Shown: piece by piece, positions 11,601-20,075 of the stretch
How the letters are laid out: each line of letters starts with the position of its first letter
Numbering within the stretch: the stretch's first letter is position 1
Assembly (NCBI GenBank): GCA_017590115.1
Contig: JAGGNK010011003.1
Location: 1,872,558-1,936,557, forward strand
Origin: Montifringilla adamsi
Taxonomy: Eukaryota > Chordata > Aves > Passeriformes > Passeridae
DNA: 64,000 bases
Direction: 5' to 3'
Program-made: the position numbers and the translations under genes
The notes under the pieces: model-generated
What the model saw: only the letters and a program-made list of their open reading frames with translations
Databases searched by the model: none
What the model was told of the DNA's origin: nothing

Positions 11601-14600
11601 GACAGCTTGTGTGTCCACAGTAGGGCTGCTTAAGCAGATGAGCCCCAGGAAGTGGATGATGACCACCTTGTCCTGTGACACCAAGAAGGGCTGGAAGTTC
11701 GATTTCAGTTTCTACGTGGCCTCCAAGGAGCAGCAGCGAACACGGTAACCTTCCAAAACCCCCCTCGGGACAAGGCAGCAGGAACAGCACAGCTGAGAGG
11801 CTGATGTGAGATGCCTTGTGGCCAGTGCTGGTCCTGCTCTCAAGCAGTGTCATCCACGACTCTAGAATTTGCTTTGCTGCATATACGCCCCATCTCTGCA
11901 GTCACTTTGCAGGCCCATAGCATCATTAACATGCAAAAGGCTTGAGACTGTGGCTGGGGGCTTCTTTGAGTTGCAAAAAGATGTTGCTGATCTGGTTCTT
12001 GCCCTTACCCACCTGAACTCTTAGGCTGAACAGGCAGCACAGAATATACAATGGCTAGGGATACAGATGTGTAGCTGTTCACCCCTCTCGTTGCTTCTGT
12101 CCCTGAGAATGTCTGTTTCCATGTAATACTTTGGACGCTTCATCTTCTCCACCTCTGTTGCCCCATAACAAACTTTCTTTGCTGCACAGGAAACTGTATT
12201 TTGCCCAGTCACACAAGCCCCCTTACCACGGCCGAGTGTGTGTGGCACCTCCAGGCTGTCTGCTCAGCTCTAGCCCAGATGGACCCACCAAGGGCATCCT
12301 CTATGTTCCTAGTGAAAAAGGTAAGCTGATGAGGCCCTGCCAAGATCCAGAGAACCAGACCTTTTCTTGCCATCCAGTATAACCAACCTTTACTCTGCAT
12401 TTGACAGCAGCACCCAAAGCAAAGCTGTCAGCCACGTCTGGATTTAACCCATGCATGAACACAGGCTGTGGGAAGCCAGCGGTGCGGCCGCTGGTGGACA
12501 CGGGAGCCATGGTGTTTGTGGTGTTTGGGATCAGAGGCGTGAACCGCACCAGGCGCCAGGACAACCACGTCATCGGAGACATGGTACTCGTGGGGTTGTA
12601 TTTGTGGGGTGCCCCGGTGAAGGAAGGAAGGATGAATCTGACCCCATGTTCTCAGAAGGCTAATTTATTACTTTATGATACTATATTATATTAAAGAACA
12701 CTAAATAATACTAAAGAATACAGAAAGGATACTTACTCAATGCTAAAAAGATAATAATGAAAACTCGTGACTCTCTCCAGAGTCCTGACACAGCCTGGCC
12801 CTGAATGGCCAAAGAGTGAAAACAACTCACAGCAGAATTCAGTGAAACAATCACCTGTGGGTGAACAATCTCCAAACACATTCCACATGAGCACAACACA
12901 GGAGAAGCAAATGAGATAAGAATTGTTTTCCTTTTCTCTGAGGCTTCTCAGCTTTTCAGGAGAAAAATCCTGGGTGAAGGGATTTTTCCAGAGAATATGA
13001 ATGCCACAGTCATGGTCTGGGCGCTGGGCAGGCCATGCTGGTCTGGCATGCAAGGGGCTGGCAAGCGAGGGGCAGGCTCGCTGGGTGGTGTTTAGTTAAT
13101 ACCCACAGCCCAGGGTGGTCCAGCAGTCTGGACGGATGGAAAGGCAAGGGTTGTAGCATTGTGGTGAGCCAGGACAGTTCTGTTTTAGCAAATTGACAAA
13201 ATAATGGAGATCAGGAAGTCCTTATTGAAAAAACACTTCAGACATTTCAGAAAATCCCTCTGAATGCAATATATAACCTTCTAATTTTGAGTCTAAACCT
13301 GGCTTTCTTGAGGATTTTTGAAACAAACCCATCTTGAGTGCAGTATAAAGTCTCACTACACATTCAAGACTGAGGGAACTGATATTTTTCTATAATATAC
13401 ATCTTGTTATGAAGTATTAACAAAAAATAAAAATCAATTACTCTAGGGAAAGTCACTAAATGTGACTTTTCTAGAATCAACTTACTTGTGAGATCTCATA
13501 CCTTGACACATGACAGTCATTCCCTAGAAAAATTATGCTTAGCTTGGCTGCTGCACTTCAGCTTTCTGCTGTTCTTGCTGCTCTGTGATTTGGGGGCACT
13601 GTGCAGAATCAGCCTTGGCCTGTTTCCTCCGGAGGGGCACTGAGAAATGCAGGCAGAGGAGCAGGCAGGAAGCTGGAGTGCCAGTTGCTGTGTGTATGTC
13701 TCACGTGTGGTGCTCTTGTCATTGTGTCTCCTTGTGAAAGGGCAGTGTTATCTACGATGACAGCTTTGACCTCTTCAAAGAGATTGGCAACCTGTGCCGC
13801 CTCTGCAAAGCCATTGCCAGCAACTCTGAGCTGGTGAAGCCCGGAGGGGCTCAGTGCCTGCCCTCGGGTAGGTTAGACTAACTCCTCTGCAGCCCTACCT
13901 GTGCTTGCTTGAGCTGGGGTCCTCAACAGCAAACCAGAAAGGGGGACTGCTTCTTGCTGTCTCCTTTTCTTCCCAAGGCAGCTTGACCCTTCTAGAACAT
14001 GTCATTGGTTGTGCTTTTTGGGACAGAAAGAAAGAAGGATGTCTCTTTATTGCTAAAGACACTGGGTATATTCTTTGGGATTTAATCCAGAAAGATAAGA
14101 ACAGAATTGCATTTGCTCTTTCTAGTCATAGGTATTGCTTGAGATACAGTCTTTTGATTCATTAAAGATCCTCTTAGTAGCTCCTGAATAACAATGAACT
14201 CACACCTGATCTCATTGCAGTGGGGCTACTCACTGTCTCTGTGGCTTTGCATACCTGACCAGTGACCATCTCTCCCAACTGCAGAGGTCACAAGCTTGTG
14301 GAGCTGAGCCTAGGAAGTGCATATTGGCTTCAGGCTAAAAGCCAGTTTCATGCCTGGAGCAAATCCCTGCCAGGCCAGGCAGAGAGCCCCTCAGCACTTG
14401 CTCTTTGTGCTGCTACCTGACAGCTGGGGACAAACAGCAGTGGCACTGTCCTGTCCCATGCTGATGACAGTGTCCTTTCAAGCTACAGCAGCTGAGAGCT
14501 GTGATGCCGAGACTCCAAAGGTTTTGGCAAACCAGAGTGGCAAGGGGAAGCAGCTGTGGACAAATGGGTCCTGTGATTCTCTTGGGGCTCTCATTTTGGG

Positions 14601-17600
14601 TTGTTGGTTGGGGTTTTTTTCATCTCTTTGCTCCAATGTGCTTCCTTTCCCTGTTCTGCCCTCCATCTCTTGCTCTTTCTTTCTCTCCAGGTTACAGCAT
14701 CTCCTCCTTTCTGCAGATGTTGCACCCAGAGTGCAAGAATATCCCTGAGCCAAACCTGCTGCCTGGACAGCTCTCTCATGGGGCAGTGGGGGTGAAGGAC
14801 GGGAAGGTGCAGTGGATCTCCATGGCATTCGAATCGGTGAGCACAGGGCATCACCTGGTAACACTGCCATCCTGGTCACAGTTTCATCTTGTGACTTCTG
14901 GGGGTTTAGCTCTGCTCTTTCTGCACTGGCCACTTCCATTTGCAGACATAATTAGTGTTTATTAGCATTTGTTGTGGACAGATGGCTGCACTCACTCACA
15001 AGCTGGTAGAAGAGGCTGCTTACACCACAATTAGCTCAGGCAAAAAGCTGGTGGCAGATTTGCCCAAATGCCACTGCCAGTTCTGCCTGGTGCTGCCACT
15101 TGAGCTGGTTGTCCTGCCCTTTCCCTTGCCATGCATACCCTGCCCAAAGAGCAGGACATGAGTGATGTGTTTATCTTGTTACAGACAACCTACAAGGGGA
15201 AATCCTCCTTCCAGACATATGCTGACTATCTGAAATGGGAGACATTCCTGCAGCAGCAACTCCAGCTCTTCCCAGAGGGCTCTGCTCTCCGGCATGGTTT
15301 CCAGACCTGTGAGCACTGGAAGCAGATTTTCATGGAGATTATAGGCAAGTGACTGCCATGTTTCTCTCCCTGGGGAAGCCGTGCTCTCTGACACATCTTC
15401 ACAGCACACTCCATCCCATATGGTGGGCATGGGTTATATCTGCAGTCCTTTGCCATTGCTGTGCAAACTCCTAAAGCCTGTTCCTGCCCTAAGTAATGTG
15501 TATTGTCAAAATTAGGCTAAAGTCCAAGGAAATAGGTAAGGGAAGGGACTCAGCCCTGCTGATGCAAGATTCAAGAAACCAATCACCTTCTTTCCACTTT
15601 CATTCTCCCCCTCCTGTCTTCCCCAGTGTGAGTCCCTGCCTGCCTTGTTGCCAGCAGGAACATGGTGCCTTTCTCATCGCAGCTGTCACCTTCCAGGATT
15701 CATATCAGCTGGCTGTTTCCTTCCAGGAGTGCAGAGTGCCCTGTATGGTCTTGTCCTCTCGCTGGTCATCTGTGTGGCTGCTGTGGCAGTGTTCACCACA
15801 CACATCCTCCTCCTGCTGCCAGTGCTGCTCAGCATCTTAGGTAAAAACACCAATTCCAATGGGTCAGGCTTTCACTTTTCCTGAAATTGATGGGTTGTGG
15901 TACTGCTGATTCTCTAGTGATTTGAACTGAATTGCTTGTATTCTGTGTAAACCCTTCTGGCTTTCCAGGAGCCAGTCCTAGAGAACAGACTGGCTAAGTG
16001 AACAGAAGAAACTCTCAACAAATGCACAGGAACCTCATTGGGAAAGTAGATTTGTGTGTCTAATTCCCAGTGTGTTTTATCTACACAATCCCTTCTATTT
16101 GTTTAAATAAGGGTTTTAGCTACACAAATACCATCCCTACCTGTACCTGTTATGTATAATAATGTGATCAAGTCCCACAAGCTCTGAATAACAATTGCAC
16201 TACTTTCCAAGAACCTGCACCATGGCTGCTGTTTCCAAGCAGTGGAAGATGTTAAAACTGAGTATTTTAGCAATGTTTTAGTACTTGAAGCAAAATTGTA
16301 AATAGTTTCCTCTCCCAGGCTGGTGATTTGATAATATGTGGTCTGAATGTGTTGCTAAACCTTTTAGTTTAAAAATAAAATCTAACATTTTGAAACCACT
16401 TAGTCTCCCACATGTGACACGATCTAACAGTACTCTTTGCCTTCAAAAAATTGTGCTCAGCCTCTGTGTGACTGCAGCAAGCAAAACAACAGGGTCACTT
16501 CCCTGTGGGCCTTGTGTGCCCACGTGGACACTTGTCTGGGCTTGGATTAATTTAGCAAGAGTTAGTCTAGATTGGCATCAGTCTGTCAGTTTGCCTGATG
16601 TTTAGCTAGGTGTTCCACGAGGCCCAGCAGGTCTGGTCACCTTAGGAAATGGCCCCTGTGCTAAGGGAAGGTGAGGGAAGTGTTTGTTTGTCTCTGTGGC
16701 AGGGTGACTGCGTACCAGATTCAGACTGGGTGGCACACAGACCTGTGGGGTATGATCTCAAACTCCCCAGGGATTGACTTGTGCAGCAGTCCCAGAGTCC
16801 TTTACATTTGCCTCACAACACCTTTCTCCCACAGGGGTTGTGTGCCTCGTGGTGACCATCATGTACTGGTCTGGCTGGGAGATGGGAGCTGTGGAAGCCA
16901 TTTCCCTCTCCATCCTCGTTGGCTCCTCTGTTGATTACTGCGTGCACTTGGTGGAGGGCTACCTGCTGGCAGGGGAGAACCTGCCACTCCACCAGGCAGA
17001 GGTGAGCTCTGTTCTTCCTACAGCCTTGCATTCCTTCCTCTGGTGCCTCCATGCCACTCAGCTGTGATGCAGGATGCACGATAGTCAAGGGGGGATGTGT
17101 CTGGCACCCTCAGAGCATCCCTGGGGTATGGTGTTGGCTGCTTGTCCAGCTGGCTGCTCCAGACTGTGAGCCTGTGTACCTGAGTACAGCAAATTCAATT
17201 GAGGGCTTCCAGCCCACATGGTTGTCCCTTTCTTGCTGGCCACAGCTGTGTCCAAAGCACCCTGTTCTCATGTCCAGGTGAAGACAGTCTGTGCTGAAAC
17301 AGCTCTACACTAATTCTGTAACCTCGGAAAATTGCTCTGCTGGGCTGACCACCAGCTCACCTCTGGCTTTGTTAACGCCTTTTGTCTCATTGGGAAGATG
17401 GAGACCATAAAACCTGGGATCTGTGATGCCAAGTGCAGTGTCTGCATGCAGTGCCTGCGTGGTGTAGGCCCAGCAATCAGTCTGATGTGGTGGAAAGGAA
17501 GCACAAAATCCAGCAGCCTTTGTCTCTGCTGAGTTACAACCCTATGGCTCTTTGCATAGCACTGCACTAAATGTCTGAGCTGCACTCAAGCAACCTCTTT

Positions 17601-18943
17601 GTCCTGGGCTGGTGTGGTTGTGTTTGAGGATCCCCAGGATGAGGGAAGAGATGAGAATCTTAACTTCATGTTTCAGAAGGCTGATTTATTATATTATGAT
17701 ATGATATTATATTAAAAATGCTATACTAAAACTACACTAAAAAGAATAGGGAGAAAGGATCCATCAGAAAGCTAGAAAGGAATGGAATGGAATGGAATGA
17801 ATAATAAAAACCCGTGACTCTCAGAGAGTCCAACACAGCTGGACCATGTTGGTCATTAAGTAGAAACAACTCACATGGACCAATCACAGATGCACCTGTT
17901 GGTAAACAATCTCCAGACCACATTCCATATCCATCAGGTAGTTAATTGTTTACATTTCTTTTCTGAGGCTTCTCAGGAGAAAATCCTAGCAAAGGATTTT
18001 TCATAAAATATCACAGTGACAGACCGGGACTCTATCAGCTAGGCCACCCTCTCAAAGCCTAAAATACCAGTGAATCCCATTGTCACCATGACATATTTTA
18101 TGAAAATCCTTATGCCAGGATTTTTCTCCTGAGAAGCTAAGCCTCAGGAAAGAAATGCAAACAATAACTATCTGTTGTTGTGGAATGCAACAGGTGCATC
18201 TTTGATTGGTCCATGTGAGATATTTCTACTTCATGACCAGTCATGGTCCAGCTGTGTGGACACTCTGACAGTCACAAGTTTTTCCTTTCCTTTGCCTTTC
18301 CTTTTCCTTTCCCTCTCCCACTCCCTCTCCCTCTCCCTCTCCCTTCCCTTCCCTTCCCTTCCCTTCCCTTCCCTTCCCTTCCCTTCCCTCTGTTGGATCT
18401 TTTCTCTCTATTCTTTTTAGCATAGCTTTAGTATAGCATTTTAATATAATACCATAATATAATAAATCAGCCTTCTGAAACACCGAGTCAAGATTCTCGT
18501 CTCTTCCCTCGCCCTGGTTCCCTGGAACAGAGCCACACCCGTGCTGTGCCCGTGAGGCTGAGCCTGCTGTCCCTCCCCAGGACCCCGCGGCGTGCCGGCA
18601 GTGGAGGACGATGGAAGCGGTCCGGCACGTGGGCGTAGCCATCGTCTCCAGCGCCGCCACCACCCTGATCGCCACCGTGCCCCTGTTCTTCTGCATCATT
18701 GCCCCCTTCGCCAAGTTTGGGAAGATCGTGGCCCTCAACACGGGCGTGTCCATCGTGTACACGCTGACTGTGAGCACAGCCCTGCTGAGCACCATGGCGC
18801 CCGGCACCTTCACGCGCAGCAGCACCTCCTGCCTCAAGGCTCTGCTGGCCGTGCTCCTGGCTGGCCTGCTGGCTCTCTGCATCTGCCTTGCCCTGCTCAA
18901 GAGTGGATTTAAGATCCCCCTCCCCAACGGGACAGCCCTGTAG
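2480..18943 (+). CDS. DISP3: DISP3 (PTCHD2), 3' part: 19 coding exons to the stop codon
   Basis: Dispatched RND transporter family member 3, a multipass membrane protein of the Patched/Dispatched family with a sterol-sensing domain; in vertebrates it is linked to the ER, cholesterol handling and neural tissue. Coding exons: 2480-2699, 4494-4630, 5050-5184, 5415-5575, 6648-6787, 7467-7612, 9061-9222, 9606-9767, 10206-10328, 10919-11055, 11563-11744, 12190-12320, 12411-12583, 13741-13867, 14691-14836, 15185-15344, 15727-15840, 16835-17001, 18581-18943. All introns are GT-AG except the one after exon 16 (GC-AG). Every junction keeps frame: 3,086 nt give 1,028 residues, the first a split Gly. RND-type acidic residues are present in both membrane bundles: Asp167-Asp168 (GVDD) and Asp886 (GSSVD), counting from that Gly. 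Residues resemble vertebrate DISP3 throughout and not DISP1 or DISP2. The 5' exons lie outside the window. No inactivating change was seen. Confidence 0.96.
2857..3216 (+). mobile_element. LTR, family 4, 3'-truncated
   Basis: It begins TGTGGAAACCCAGGGCACTG and aligns with the minus strand of 47305-47886 through the blocks AAGTTTCCTAGACTTCAAGA and CAGCTCTTTGGGATCAGTG. Similarity stops at about 3216, so roughly the last third is missing. It lies in the intron between exons a and b, in gene orientation. Confidence 0.75.
4494..4630 (+). CDS. DISP3: DISP3 exon b: start of sterol-sensing domain
   Basis: The acceptor is caccctag before 4494 and the donor is CAG|gtatgc. Residues 74-119 read KVQVLYGGTDLFDYEVRR, then a hydrophobic run (LLAFISSSCIAVLVYIL) that is membrane segment 2, the first helix of the sterol-sensing domain. 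It ends one base into a Val codon. Confidence 0.95.
5050..5184 (+). CDS. DISP3: DISP3 exon c: membrane segments 3 and 4
   Basis: The acceptor is ctgctgtag and the donor TTG|gtaagc. Residues 120-164 are almost entirely hydrophobic: FGIASIGLSCLVALFLYHVV followed by LGILNGVAAFVIVGIG. They give helices 3 and 4 of the sterol-sensing domain. The next exon supplies the acidic pair that follows helix 4. Confidence 0.95.
5415..5575 (+). CDS. DISP3: DISP3 exon d: GVDD motif and membrane segment 5
   Basis: The acceptor is tttttccag and the donor CAG|gtaccc. It completes Gly165 and encodes VDDVFVFINTYRQ; Asp167 and Asp168 match the acidic pair that RND family members use for ion coupling. ATFFTSLTTAAAYAANIFSQ forms segment 5. 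It ends in phase 0. Confidence 0.96.
5754..6108 (+). mobile_element. Solo LTR, family 6 (tRNA-Trp ERV), in DISP3 intron
   Basis: This 355-bp element starts TGTCACAG and ends ACGTAACA. Exact 6-bp duplications ctgtgc flank it at 5748-5753 and 6109-6114. It aligns along its length with the LTR at 29221-29556, including CAATCA, a TATA-like gtataagg near 6013 and AATAAA at 6031-6036. The intact duplications show a single insertion reduced to a solo LTR. It lies in gene orientation between exons d and e. Confidence 0.9.
6648..6787 (+). CDS. DISP3: DISP3 exon e: membrane segment 6
   Basis: The acceptor is cttcatgtag and the donor CAG|gtgagc. It opens with IPAVHDFGLFMSLIVSCCWV and continues through LFTMPAALGIW, the last helix of the sterol-sensing domain, then SSCQA at the start of the cytosolic linker. 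The intron before it holds a solo LTR. Confidence 0.95.
7467..7612 (+). CDS. DISP3: DISP3 exon f: cytosolic linker
   Basis: The acceptor is caatccag and the donor CTG|gtatgt. Residues 265-313 include CSQKCTKKSALH and the acidic PYLDDDIPLLSVEEEP. This is the linker between the first membrane bundle and segment 7 and is not hydrophobic. Confidence 0.93.
7613..9060 (+). other. DISP3 intron without recognisable elements
   Basis: This intron between exons f and g shows no LTR, LINE or simple repeat that I can recognise. The introns at 9768-10205, 10329-10918, 11056-11562, 11745-12189, 13868-14690, 14837-15184, 15345-15726 and 15841-16834 are similar. They hold only splice signals and unremarkable sequence. 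Confidence 0.5.
9061..9222 (+). CDS. DISP3: DISP3 exon g: linker and start of segment 7
   Basis: The acceptor is tatcctag and the donor TGG|gtaagc. Residues 314-367 read SLEMGDVPLVSVMPENLQ and then HLQELLEHWVLWSAVKSR, leading into membrane segment 7, which continues in the next exon. Confidence 0.94.
9606..9767 (+). CDS. DISP3: DISP3 exon h: segment 7 and start of loop 2
   Basis: The acceptor is ccttgcag and the donor CAG|gtgaga. LFLLVLLLSIFFASRLHPAS completes segment 7. RPDTNIQVLLDLKYNLSAEG and ISCITCS begin the second large extracytosolic loop, with an N-glycosylation sequon NLS and a CxxC pair. Confidence 0.95.
10206..10328 (+). CDS. DISP3: DISP3 exon i: loop 2
   Basis: The acceptor is gtgggacag and the donor AAG|gtgagt. 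Residues 422-462 read FQEKPHSLQNNIRTSLEKKK followed by a Gly/Ser-rich stretch, probably a variable part of the loop. It ends one base into a Glu codon. Confidence 0.92.
10919..11055 (+). CDS. DISP3: DISP3 exon j: loop 2
   Basis: The acceptor is tttcttcag and the donor CAG|gtaagt, a consensus site. It encodes LQGTVYISKSRSKG, SLNASVPAPWQMVSPGDGEV and PSFQ, with an NAS sequon. It ends in phase 0. Confidence 0.94.
11563..11744 (+). CDS. DISP3: DISP3 exon k: loop 2
   Basis: The acceptor is ttgcttag and the donor ACG|gtaacc. It encodes VYRVPFGNFTRKLTACVSTV and WKFDFSFYVASKEQQRT, with an NFT sequon. It ends two bases into an Arg codon. Confidence 0.94.
12190..12320 (+). CDS. DISP3: DISP3 exon l: loop 2
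   Basis: The acceptor is gctgcacag and the donor AAG|gtaagc. The reading KLYFAQSHKPPYHGRVC and APPGCLLSSSPDGPTKG is typical of DISP3. It ends one base into an Ala codon at a junction whose downstream acceptor is a NAGNAG tandem. Confidence 0.95.
12411..12583 (+). CDS. DISP3: DISP3 exon m: loop 2, ends next to an LTR
   Basis: The acceptor is a tandem NAGNAG (cag ends at 12407 and again at 12410). The downstream AG is chosen because it keeps the usual length and gives EKAPKAKLSA. The exon encodes GFNPCMNTGCGKPAVRPLVD, an NRT sequon and DNHVIGDM. The donor ATG|gtactc lacks the +5 G and is weak. A family-1 solo LTR begins about ten bases into the intron. Confidence 0.92.
12593..13008 (+). mobile_element. 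Solo LTR, family 1, next to the exon m donor
   Basis: It runs from gttgtatttgtggggtgcc to gaatgccaca and matches the copies at 40653 and 43381 closely (caatctccaaacacattccac, ctgaggcttctcagctt). The left edge is ambiguous by a few bases. The 6-bp flanks ctcgtg and gtcatg match at four positions only. It begins about ten bases after the 5' splice site at 12584. Confidence 0.85.
13741..13867 (+). CDS. DISP3: DISP3 exon n: loop 2
   Basis: The acceptor is cttgtgaaag, with a poor pyrimidine tract, and the donor is CGG|gtaggt. It encodes GSVIYDDSFDLFKEIGNLC and RLCKAIASNSELVKPGGAQC. The weak acceptor faces the weak donor of the preceding exon across an LTR-containing intron. Confidence 0.93.
14691..14836 (+). 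CDS. DISP3: DISP3 exon o: loop 2
   Basis: The acceptor is ttctctccag after a long pyrimidine tract and the donor is TCG|gtgagc. It encodes YSISSFLQMLHPECKNIPEP, NLLPGQLSHGAVGV and QWISMAFES. It ends in phase 0. Confidence 0.95.
15185..15344 (+). CDS. DISP3: DISP3 exon p: loop 2, GC splice donor
   Basis: The acceptor is cttgttacag. It encodes TTYKGKSSFQTYADYLKWE and GFQTCEHWKQIFMEII. The donor is ATAG|gcaagt, a GC donor with an otherwise strong consensus. No GT in reach keeps both frame and residues, and using 15345 as the first intron base yields the expected IIGVQSALYG across the junction. Confidence 0.94.
15727..15840 (+). CDS. DISP3: DISP3 exon q: membrane segments 8 and 9
   Basis: The acceptor is tccttccag and the donor TAG|gtaaaa. 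VQSALYGLVLSLVICVAAVA and VFTTHILLLLPVLLSIL are two hydrophobic helices opening the second membrane bundle. Confidence 0.96.
   Translation, partial: ECRVPCMVLSSRWSSVWLLWQCSPHTSSSCCQCCSAS
16835..17001 (+). CDS. DISP3: DISP3 exon r: segments 9-10 and GSSVD motif
   Basis: The acceptor is ctcccacag and the donor GAG|gtgagc. VVCLVVTIMYWSGWEMGAVE is followed by SLSILVGSSVDYCVHLVEGY. Asp886 in GSSVD is the second-bundle counterpart of the GVDD acidic pair. It ends in phase 0. Confidence 0.96.
17613..18021 (+). mobile_element. Solo LTR, family 2, last intron
   Basis: It starts TGTGGTTGTGTTTGAGGATC and ends CACAGTGACA, matching the copy at 24892-25272. The flanks ggctgg and gaccgg share four of six bases, so the duplication has decayed. 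A short GGAAT repeat (about four units) lies near 17779-17800. Confidence 0.85.
18081..18537 (-). mobile_element. Solo LTR, family 2, inverted, ends 43 nt before last exon
   Basis: On the plus strand it starts TGTCACCATGACATATTTTA and ends AGAGCCACA, the reverse complement of the family-2 pattern. It contains an internal expansion of CCCTT units (18293-18390) that lengthens it to 457 bp. The flanks tcccat and cccgtg are only loosely similar. Confidence 0.82.
18293..18390. repeat. Pyrimidine microsatellite (CCCTT)n
   Basis: About 100 bases of almost pure pyrimidine in five- and six-base units (ctccct, then cccttcccttccctt) lie inside the inverted LTR of the last DISP3 intron, about 190 bases before the exon. 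Confidence 0.95.
18581..18943 (+). CDS. DISP3: DISP3 last coding exon: segments 11 onward and stop
   Basis: The acceptor is ccctccccag. It encodes QWRTMEAVRHVGVAIVSSAA, helices ATTLIATVPLFFCIIAPFA and NTGVSIVYTLTVSTALLSTM, and a last hydrophobic run (LLAVLLAGLLALCICLALL) before KIPLPNGTAL and TAG at 18941-18943. It is markedly GC-rich relative to the upstream exons. A reverse-oriented LTR ends 43 bases before it. Confidence 0.96.
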   Translation, partial: DPAACRQWRTMEAVRHVGVAIVSSAATTLIATVPLFFCIIAPFAKFGKIVALNTGVSIVYTLTVSTALLSTMAPGTFTRSSTSCLKALLAVLLAGLLALCICLALLKSGFKIPLPNGTAL

Positions 18944-20075
18944 GCCTCAGGCCAAGAGCTACGTGGTCTGTCCTCTTGCTCCTTTTCTTTTTTCTTTTCT
19001 TTTTAAAGAATATTTTTTGTAAGGAAAAAAAAAAAGACCCTTTTTTCATGAAGTTTTTCAATTCCAGATGCACTTTATTTTCTAATGAGTTTTGCTCTAA
19101 ACTTGTATTTATTTTAGGTAGTGATGGATGGATGATGGAAAGTGAGGGCTGCCCAGGGAATATCTCAGCCTGCGAATAGGAGAGGAGGAGGTTTCCTTCT
19201 CTCTGTTTTCTTTCTGCTTCATTTTTTTCTTTTCTTGTTCTTTGAATTTATTTTTAACAAACAGGGCTTTCTGGACCCACAAGGCTAAAACGGGAGAATT
19301 TGGGAAGGTCATCTGATCCTTTCAAAAACCCTTCCCTCTGTCCTTCCCTTCCACTTGTCCAGGGTCAGAATTGCAACGATGACTCTTAGGTGATGTTCTC
19401 CTCCCACACCAAGCCCGTGCCTCGTTACTTGAGCCTTCAAGAGCAGCAGTGAGCTGTTGGACAGGCCTGGGGAACAGCATTGTCTGCATCCCTTTGCCAG
19501 GCCCTGTACCCACGCCAGACCAGCAGTGAACTTGCTGCACAGGAACTCTTATGAGTGTCACTTTAGGACCCAAACTAGAGCTGTTGGGTGGCACCACCTG
19601 CAGTGGACCTGCTTTCGTGGTTCAGAGAGGGTGTTGGGACACAAAGCATTCCCCTTCCTTCTGGAGGGACAGTGCACTTTGTGCTGGATCTCATGTGTCT
19701 GTCAGCAGCCATCAGGAAACAGATGGTGCCCTCAGCAGCCTGCCCTCCTCTCCCTCATCCCAGTAGTGAGGTCAAGGCAGTTTCAATGCCCAGTCCCCCC
19801 AGGTCACCTCACCAGTCACTGCCTCTGCTCTTCCTGGTGGAGAGAAAAGAGAGCCCTGAGGTCCCTGCAGAGCTCTTTGGCCACAGCAGTGAGCTCTTAG
19901 CCCGAGGACAATGTAACCCCTGGGGCCAGGTCGAGCCCATACCTGGTGGTAGGCACAGCATCCTCTGTGGCAGCTCAGACACACCCTCCTTAGTGGAGAC
20001 CCGAGGGCACCAGAGCTGCAGCTGCTGTCTGCTCTGAGCAGATGGTTTATATTAAAGTAAAATTAAATCGCAAAC
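18944..20075 (+). other. DISP3: DISP3 3' untranslated region (proposed)
   Basis: From the stop codon to a pair of ATTAAA hexamers there are about 1.1 kb without splice signals or repeat signatures. A T-rich stretch and an A-run lie at 18985-19035. The length is plausible for this transcript, but the 3' end is inferred only from the hexamers. Confidence 0.5.
20051..20067 (+). promoter_or_regulatory. Candidate polyadenylation signals of DISP3
   Basis: Two ATTAAA hexamers, at 20051-20056 and 20062-20067, are followed by a CA at about 20071 and a short GT-containing stretch. They are the first good signals after the stop codon. A later AATAAA at 24038, in aaataaaaag, could serve a longer transcript. 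Confidence 0.45.

Noticed and set aside
18241..18927. 228-codon minus-strand open frame
   Set aside because: It is the antisense of the last DISP3 exon joined to the pyrimidine microsatellite of the LTR; the Gly-Glu-Arg repeat at its end is simple-repeat translation.
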